DNA of 64,000 nucleotides from Butyricicoccus pullicaecorum (GTDB lineage: Bacteria > Bacillota > Clostridia > Oscillospirales > Butyricicoccaceae): the NCBI GenBank assembly GCA_018365995.1, contig JAGZIY010000004.1, positions 1-64,000 of the forward strand, written 5' to 3'. The notes beneath the pieces are model-generated. The model was not told where the DNA came from. It made no database searches and saw only the letters and a program-made list of their open reading frames with translations. Position numbers and translations under genes: made by a program. The first letter of the stretch is position 1, and every line of letters starts with the position of its first letter. Shown piece after piece: positions 59,141-64,000 of the stretch.

Positions 59141-61549
59141 TTATCCGCGAAGTACCGCACCAAATTCTGTTTCGAGTGCAGCGATTGCTTTTTTCATTGC
59201 GCGGTCACATTCTTCGTCGGTGAGTGTGCGGTCAGCAGCGCGCAGGCTCATGGAGTATGCAACGCTCTTTTTGCCTGCTGGAATCTGGTCACCCTGATAA
59301 ACGTCAAATAAAGTAACAGATTCCAAAATGCTGCCCGCAGCCGTTGCAATTGCCTTTTGAAGCGCTGCCACAGGAATGGATTCGTCGCACAGTACGGCAA
59401 TATCACGGGTAGAAGCTGGGAATTTTGGAAGCGGTTGGTATCGCTTTACAGGGTCAGCGGCTGCGAATAACGCATCTGCTGCAAGTTCAGCGGCAAGTAC
59501 TTCACCTTGTATGCCGTATTTTTTTGCAACCAGCGGGTGAATAGTGCCAAATACGCCTAGAAGATTTTCGCCGGCATATACCGCGGCACAGCGCCCGGGG
59601 TGATAGGAAGGATTGTCGCACATAGCGGAGAAGGAGACGTCCGGAATACTAAGTTCTTGACACAGTGCTTCAATTACGCCCTTGAACTGGAAGAAATCCA
59701 TCTGTCCATAGGTGCCCAGTGTGAGGATTTTTTCCTCATGCGGCAGGATTTCCGGATCTGCTTTTCCGTCCTTGATGGTTGGCGTGTAGATGGTGCCAAG
59801 CTCAAACAGACAGGCAGCCGCATTGCGATGGGCGTGGTTATGCGAGAGATTATCCAGCATAGATGGCAGGACAGTAGTGCGCATAATAGAGAAGTCCTCG
59901 CCGAGAGGATTTAAAATGGTAGTCGAAATACGGCGCACATCATCGGCGGGCAGATTGATTGCATCATAGAATTTCGGGCTGATGAATGAATGGCTCATGG
60001 ATTCATCAAAGCCAGCCATGCGGCAGACTGAAGAAATGGTGCGTTCCATCTGCTGCTTGGGAGTATATTCACCCTGTACCATTTCCCCTGCATAGAGGGT
60101 AGTCGGGATATTGTCATAGCCGTATATGCGAGCAACCTCCTCAGCAAGGTCGCAGGTGCGGTCAATATCAATACGGAAACTCGGAACGGTTACAACGCCG
60201 TCGTGTACGGAAAATTCCAAACGCTCCAGATAGGCAATCTGCTCCTCGGCGGTTAGGTGGATACCCAGCAGACTGTTGATTTTTTCTGGCTCAAAAGGAA
60301 TGGTCTTGGGCGGACGTGCACCGGGATACACATCTACGGTGCCGTCGATGACCTCACCGGCGCCGAGCTGCTCAATCAGTTCACATGCACGGAGCAGGGC
60401 GGGCATGGTGAGGCTGGGGTCAAGCCCCTTTTCAAAACGTCCAGATGCCTCGGTACGCATACCCAATGCCTTTGCAGTTAGACGCACAGTTGCACCATGG
60501 AAGCAAGCGGATTCAAAAACAACAGTTTTTGTGCTGTCGGTGATTTCAGAGTTTGCACCACCCATGACACCTGCAACTGCAACCGGCTTGACGCCGTCAC
60601 AGATGGCAAGCATTTCGTCCGTGATGGCGCGCTGCTGTCCGTCCAGCGTTTCAATGGATTCTCCGGCGCGTGGGCGGCGTACTACGATTTTTCCGTCTGA
60701 CAGACAGGCGTAGTCAAATGCGTGCATGGGCTGACCATATTCCAGCATGACGTAGTTTGTGATATCTACGATATTGTTGATGGGACGCACACCAGCAGCG
60801 TGCAGACGCTCACGCAGCCATGCCGGAGAAGGCTCAATCTTGATGTTTTTAACGACCTTTGCAGAATAGCGGGAGCACAATGTCGGCTCCTCGATTTCCA
60901 CAGAGATATATTTGCCGATATCATCGCCGCAGCCCGTCACGACTGGCTCTTTGATGGCAAATGGACGGTGAAAGGTTGCGGCAGTTTCACGGGCCAGACC
61001 AATCACGGACAGGCAGTCCGGACGGTTTGAGGTGATTTCAAACTCGACAACATCTTCATTCAGTCCCAGAACATCTTGAATTGGTACACCAACAGGTGTT
61101 CCCTCTGGCAGGAGCAGGATACCGTTTTCACAGGCATATGGTACACAGCCGAGGTCGAGACCAAGCTCCTGAAATGAGCACATCATACCATTGGATGCAA
61201 CACCGCGCAGCTTGCCCTTGGTGATTTTGATACCGCCCGGCAGGGTAGATTTATGGAGTGCAGCAGGACATACGCGCCCTACAGTTTCTTCGGTGATATT
61301 CGGTGCACCGGTTACAATCTGGACAGGCTCTTCCTGCCCAACGTTCAACTGGCAAATCATCAGGTGGTCAGAGTCTGGATGCTTTTCCACAGACAGGATT
61401 TCGGCGGTCACAACACGGTCGATTTCCGCGCTCAGATTTTCAATCCCTTCTACCTTGGAACCGGACATAGTGAGCGCAGCAGCATACTCCTTGCAGGAGA
61501 TCCCGTCAATGCTGGTATAATCTTTCAGCCACGAAAGAGGCAGTTTCAT
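59141..61549 (-). CDS. pheT: Phenylalanyl-tRNA synthetase beta subunit
   Basis: 802 residues, full length. It begins MKLPLSWLKDY, followed by a tRNA-binding OB domain (about 40-150), B3/B4 editing domain, B5 domain and the C-terminal anticodon-binding ferredoxin fold ending AIAALETEFGAVLRG. GGGAGGA is eight bases before the ATG at 61549. It follows pheS by 45 bases in a T-box-controlled operon. Confidence 0.97.
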   Translation of the reverse strand: MKLPLSWLKDYTSIDGISCKEYAAALTMSGSKVEGIENLSAEIDRVVTAEILSVEKHPDSDHLMICQLNVGQEEPVQIVTGAPNITEETVGRVCPAALHKSTLPGGIKITKGKLRGVASNGMMCSFQELGLDLGCVPYACENGILLLPEGTPVGVPIQDVLGLNEDVVEFEITSNRPDCLSVIGLARETAATFHRPFAIKEPVVTGCGDDIGKYISVEIEEPTLCSRYSAKVVKNIKIEPSPAWLRERLHAAGVRPINNIVDITNYVMLEYGQPMHAFDYACLSDGKIVVRRPRAGESIETLDGQQRAITDEMLAICDGVKPVAVAGVMGGANSEITDSTKTVVFESACFHGATVRLTAKALGMRTEASGRFEKGLDPSLTMPALLRACELIEQLGAGEVIDGTVDVYPGARPPKTIPFEPEKINSLLGIHLTAEEQIAYLERLEFSVHDGVVTVPSFRIDIDRTCDLAEEVARIYGYDNIPTTLYAGEMVQGEYTPKQQMERTISSVCRMAGFDESMSHSFISPKFYDAINLPADDVRRISTTILNPLGEDFSIMRTTVLPSMLDNLSHNHAHRNAAACLFELGTIYTPTIKDGKADPEILPHEEKILTLGTYGQMDFFQFKGVIEALCQELSIPDVSFSAMCDNPSYHPGRCAAVYAGENLLGVFGTIHPLVAKKYGIQGEVLAAELAADALFAAADPVKRYQPLPKFPASTRDIAVLCDESIPVAALQKAIATAAGSILESVTLFDVYQGDQIPAGKKSVAYSMSLRAADRTLTDEECDRAMKKAIAALETEFGAVLRG

Positions 61550-61594
61550 TTTTCTGTTCCTCCCAATATGGATAATAAACAAATTGCAGTAACA

Positions 61595-62614
61595 TTAGAA
61601 CTGATGCAGGAAACGAATGTCGTTCTCATAGAACAGACGGATATCATCAATCTTAAAGCGACCCATGACCATACGTTCCAGACCGATGCCAAAGGCATAG
61701 CCGGAATATTCGTTCGGGTCAATGCCGCAGACCTCCAGCACGTGCGGATGCACCATACCACAGCCAAGAATTTCAATCCATCCCTCGCCCTTACACAGGC
61801 GGCAGCCTGCGCCGTGGCACTGATAGCACTGGATATCCATCTCGGCAGAAGGCTCTGTAAAGGGGAAGTGGTGAGGGCGGAAGCGGACAACGGTGTCGTT
61901 GCCATAAAGCTTCTTGGCAAACAACTCAAGAATACCCTTGAGATCGCTCATACGAATGTCCTTGTCCACAACCAGTCCCTCGATTTGATGGAACAGCGGG
62001 GAGTGGGTTGCGTCAACGGCATCGGAACGATAGACGCGGCCGGGCGCGATGATACGAATCGGGGGCTTCTTTTTTTCCATGGTGCGTACCTGCATGGGAG
62101 AGGTCTGGGTGCGCAGTACGACATTGTCAGAAATATAGAAGGTATCCTGCGTATCACGTGCAGGGTGATCCTTTGGAATGTTGAGTGCTTCAAAGTTGTA
62201 GTGGTCCAGTTCGACCTCAGGGCCCTCTGCAATGGAGAAGCCAAGCCCAAGAAAGATTTCCTTGAATTCGTCTAAAACCACATTGAGCGGGTGCTTCTTT
62301 CCCACGGTCAATGGTTTTCCCGGCATGGTCACATCAATGGTTTCGCTTGCAAGTTTTTGTTCCAGCATTGCCTGCTCCAGTGCCTCGCTGCGCGCTGTCA
62401 GAGCAGCCTCCAACTGGCTTACGGTATCGTTGATGAGCTGACCCATTGCTGGACGGTCTTCCGGAGAAACATCGCGCAGACCCTTACGGATTGTGGTCAA
62501 TTCACCCTTTTTACCCAAATATTTCACACGGACATCGCTAAGTTCGCGGATTGAGGAAACCGCACCAAGGTCAGCCTGTGCCTGCTCGAGGATGGATTCG
62601 AGCTGTGCTTTCAT
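61595..62614 (-). CDS. pheS: Phenylalanyl-tRNA synthetase alpha subunit
   Basis: 339 residues with the N-terminal coiled coil (1-85), and class II synthetase motifs: HPLNVVLDEFKEIFLGLGF (motif 1 region), TSPMQVRTM, RIIAPGRVYRSDAVDATHSPLFHQIEG (split motif 2) and GIGLERMVMGRFKIDDIRL (motif 3). The ATG at 62614 has AAGGAGTG upstream. It is the first gene after the T-box leader. Confidence 0.97.
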   Translation of the reverse strand: MKAQLESILEQAQADLGAVSSIRELSDVRVKYLGKKGELTTIRKGLRDVSPEDRPAMGQLINDTVSQLEAALTARSEALEQAMLEQKLASETIDVTMPGKPLTVGKKHPLNVVLDEFKEIFLGLGFSIAEGPEVELDHYNFEALNIPKDHPARDTQDTFYISDNVVLRTQTSPMQVRTMEKKKPPIRIIAPGRVYRSDAVDATHSPLFHQIEGLVVDKDIRMSDLKGILELFAKKLYGNDTVVRFRPHHFPFTEPSAEMDIQCYQCHGAGCRLCKGEGWIEILGCGMVHPHVLEVCGIDPNEYSGYAFGIGLERMVMGRFKIDDIRLFYENDIRFLHQF

Positions 62615-62698
62615 AAAAGAACACTCCTTAGTCACGCAAATGCGTTGATTGATGCAGCGAAAAAATCGCTGTGTATGTGGGGATTTGGAAAACAAAAA

Positions 62699-62955
62699 AG
62701 CCCTCGTCCCGGACTAGGACGAAGGCTTGTATGCTCCGTGGTACCACCTAGCTTCGCGGAAAAAATCCGCGCGCTTATTGCTCCGTAACGTGGAGAAAGA
62801 CGAGAGCACCTACTGAAAAAAGTTCAGTGCTCCTGCTCACAGGCGAACTTCTCCGCAGCTTCTGACGCAGCGGCTTTCAGCCGACGACCGCTGCTCTCTG
62901 AGAGAGAATGGATACGGATACTTTCCTGTTCATCGCATTTTTACAGTATCTTCAT
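62699..62955 (-). promoter_or_regulatory. T-box leader of pheST (specifier UUC, Phe)
   Basis: On the minus strand the T-box AGGTGGTACCACGG (about 62736-62754) precedes an intrinsic terminator (62699-62727, AGCCTTCGTCC with GGACGAGGGCT, then six T). Upstream is a stem I region with GATGAACAGGAAAGTA and, in the matching strand, GAAGTTCGCCTGT, where TTC is the Phe specifier codon. Uncharged tRNA-Phe would favour antitermination. The right boundary is approximate. Confidence 0.94.
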
Positions 62956-62968
62956 TCAATACAGTATC

Positions 62969-62997
62969 AATATAGCACACTTTGTACGCGATTGCAA
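62969..62997 (-). promoter_or_regulatory. Promoter of the pheST operon
   Basis: On the minus strand TTGCAA, 17 bp, TATATT; start of transcription near 62962, just before the T-box leader. Confidence 0.75.
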
Positions 62998-63073
62998 GTA
63001 CCGAACGGGGAAAAGTTGAGCGTGTCAGGAAAAGAGAGGTGAAATCCTGATTTTACCTTTTGAGAGGTGTCCA

Positions 63074-63286
63074 TTATTGGGGCTGTATCAGAATCCAATT
63101 ACAATGGAAGCACCGATATCCATAGATATATGGAATATCCCGAATCCCCTCGCAAACAGAAATGTGTTCTGCATTTTTCTTAGATGGTTTCATCGGGAAT
63201 TTTACAGGGGACTCCAGCCAGAAAATTCCGTTCATACTTTGTATGACCCCGTGCTGCAGTTCTTGATTGCAAAATGGACATTTCAT
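63074..63286 (-). CDS. Small zinc-ribbon protein (DUF6487-like)
   Basis: 70 residues with CPFCNQELQHGVIQS near the N-terminus and CFHCNW near the C-terminus, two CxxC pairs forming a zinc ribbon, plus GIFWLES. It resembles the PF20097/DUF6487 family of unknown function. AAAGGA is ~14 bases before the ATG, a little far. It is upstream of the pheST promoter on the same strand, with no terminator seen between. Confidence 0.65.
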   Translation of the reverse strand: MKCPFCNQELQHGVIQSMNGIFWLESPVKFPMKPSKKNAEHISVCEGIRDIPYIYGYRCFHCNWILIQPQ

Positions 63287-63492
63287 TTATATAGAGTATC
63301 CTTTTTCATCGTATTGCCTTTTCCAGCTGTGTCATAGAATGGTTAAAATATAGCACAGGATTCAAACACAAACAATACATATTATGAATAATTTATTTTG
63401 TAATTTTTGTACATAGTGCATGAAAAATCTGCGAAATGAACCAAACAGCGGATTTCGTTTTCGTCACTCTGTCTGCAAGTCTGGTAATATGA

Positions 63493-63498
63493 TATAAT
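63493..63498 (+). promoter_or_regulatory. Extended -10 promoter of polA
   Basis: TATAAT with TGA before it (TGn extension). The -35 region is weak. It is 37 bases before the polA start. Confidence 0.6.
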
Positions 63499-63534
63499 AA
63501 GAAAGAAATAATGAAAGCTATGGAGGGTTCTCCA

Positions 63535-64000
63535 ATGAAAATCATGGTGATCGATGGAAACAGCATCATAAACCGCGCTTTTTATGGCGTGCATATGCTG
63601 AACAACCACGAGGGCTTGCCGACCAATGCGATTTATGGTTTTCTGTCTACGCTGTTCCGTTTGCAGGACGAGCAGACACCAGACCGTATCATCGTTTGTT
63701 TTGATGTAAAGGCAAAAACATTTCGTCATGAAAAATTTGACACATACAAAGCGACCCGAAAGGGGATGCCGGATGAACTGGCAGTGCAGATGCCCGTATT
63801 GAAAGAAGTGCTCGACGCGATGGGGCTGATTCGCTGTGAACTTGCCGGATTTGAGGCAGATGACCTCATCGGAACCATCAGCCGACAGGCAGAGGAACTG
63901 GGGGATACCTGTATGATCGTTACGGGTGACCGTGACAGTTTGCAGCTGGTCAGTGACAAGACGACGGTGCGCTTGGTTTCATCTAAGGGTGGGCAGGATA
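63535..64000 (+). CDS. polA: DNA polymerase I, N-terminal part (partial)
   Basis: The frame is open to the window end. The first ~155 residues are the 5'-3' exonuclease domain: MVIDGNSIINRAFYG, NAIYGFLSTLFRL, VCFDVKAKTFRHEKF, YKATRKGMPDEL, and FEADDLIGTISRQAE with the metal-binding aspartates, then VTGDRDSLQLV. GGAGGG lies seven bases before the ATG. PolA works in repair and Okazaki-fragment maturation; the polymerase domain lies beyond the window. Confidence 0.95.
   Translation, partial: MKIMVIDGNSIINRAFYGVHMLNNHEGLPTNAIYGFLSTLFRLQDEQTPDRIIVCFDVKAKTFRHEKFDTYKATRKGMPDELAVQMPVLKEVLDAMGLIRCELAGFEADDLIGTISRQAEELGDTCMIVTGDRDSLQLVSDKTTVRLVSSKGGQD

Noticed and set aside
1..64000. CRISPR arrays, tRNA or rRNA genes, prophage or intact insertion sequences
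   Set aside because: I found no regular repeat-spacer pattern, no cloverleaf or rRNA sequence, and no integrase or transposase with recognisable motifs.

Overview
The window looks like the chromosome of an anaerobic, spore-forming-lineage clostridium (Firmicutes). Evidence: a WhiA C-terminus, a large SRP RNA next to dnaX, a pheST T-box leader, a CIRCE heat-shock operator, IreB, rubrerythrin, PdaA-type and BofC-like sporulation proteins, Pta, and the oxygen-independent (cbi) cobalamin route with a CbiK chelatase. Codon use is balanced and moderately GC-rich, except for an AT-rich patch near 57.7-58.8 kb. I see no rRNA, tRNA, CRISPR array, intact insertion sequence or prophage. The genus cannot be fixed from sequence alone; an Oscillospirales-type gut clostridium is a guess.

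Layout. 1-4.1 kb: end of whiA, then dnaE. 4.06-4.26 kb: a probable small RNA on the minus strand, converging on dnaE, with an extended -10 promoter and a perfect terminator. 4.57-27.1 kb: a strong promoter and a cobalamin riboswitch with its own terminator, followed by 23 same-strand, mostly overlapping genes that run from glutamyl-tRNA to adenosylcobalamin. The 5-aminolevulinate/uroporphyrinogen genes (hemA, hemL, hemB, hemC, and hemD fused to cobA) are inside this B12-controlled operon. It includes three fusions (CbiJ-precorrin-2 dehydrogenase, CobA-HemD, CbiE-CbiT) and a second, reduced CobU-like gene. 27-44.5 kb: single genes and small operons, including two AI-2E-family exporters, CIRCE-htpG, a lipid kinase, a DUF1540 gene and rubrerythrin (divergent), a methyltransferase, a Cys-rich unknown protein, an Lrp regulator with an aminotransferase, an exonuclease, pta, an amidase-hydrolase, aroF, and pdaA/bofC-like genes. 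44.7-51.8 kb: a class A PBP, SRP RNA, dnaX-ybaB-recR and prfC. 51.8-56.9 kb: a highly structured intergenic stretch, then a two-component system divergent from a three-gene ABC exporter of the lantibiotic-immunity/CprABC type. The intergenic control region there carries two palindromes and four 11-bp-phased direct repeats. 57-58.8 kb: a GntR regulator beside what looks like a decayed gene, then a small AT-rich gene. 58.8-64 kb: ireB, T-box-controlled pheST, a small zinc-ribbon protein and the start of polA.

How it works together. The B12 riboswitch would shut off nearly the whole tetrapyrrole and corrin pathway when adenosylcobalamin is plentiful. Not visible in the window are lower-ligand synthesis, the alpha-ribazole phosphatase, a threonine kinase and a cobalt importer, so these must lie elsewhere or be replaced. 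The most novel-looking items are the minus-strand small RNA with C-rich loops, the reduced CobU paralogue, the long cobD/cbiP overlap, the Cys-rich 318-residue protein, and the repeat architecture of the antimicrobial-peptide-resistance promoter region.
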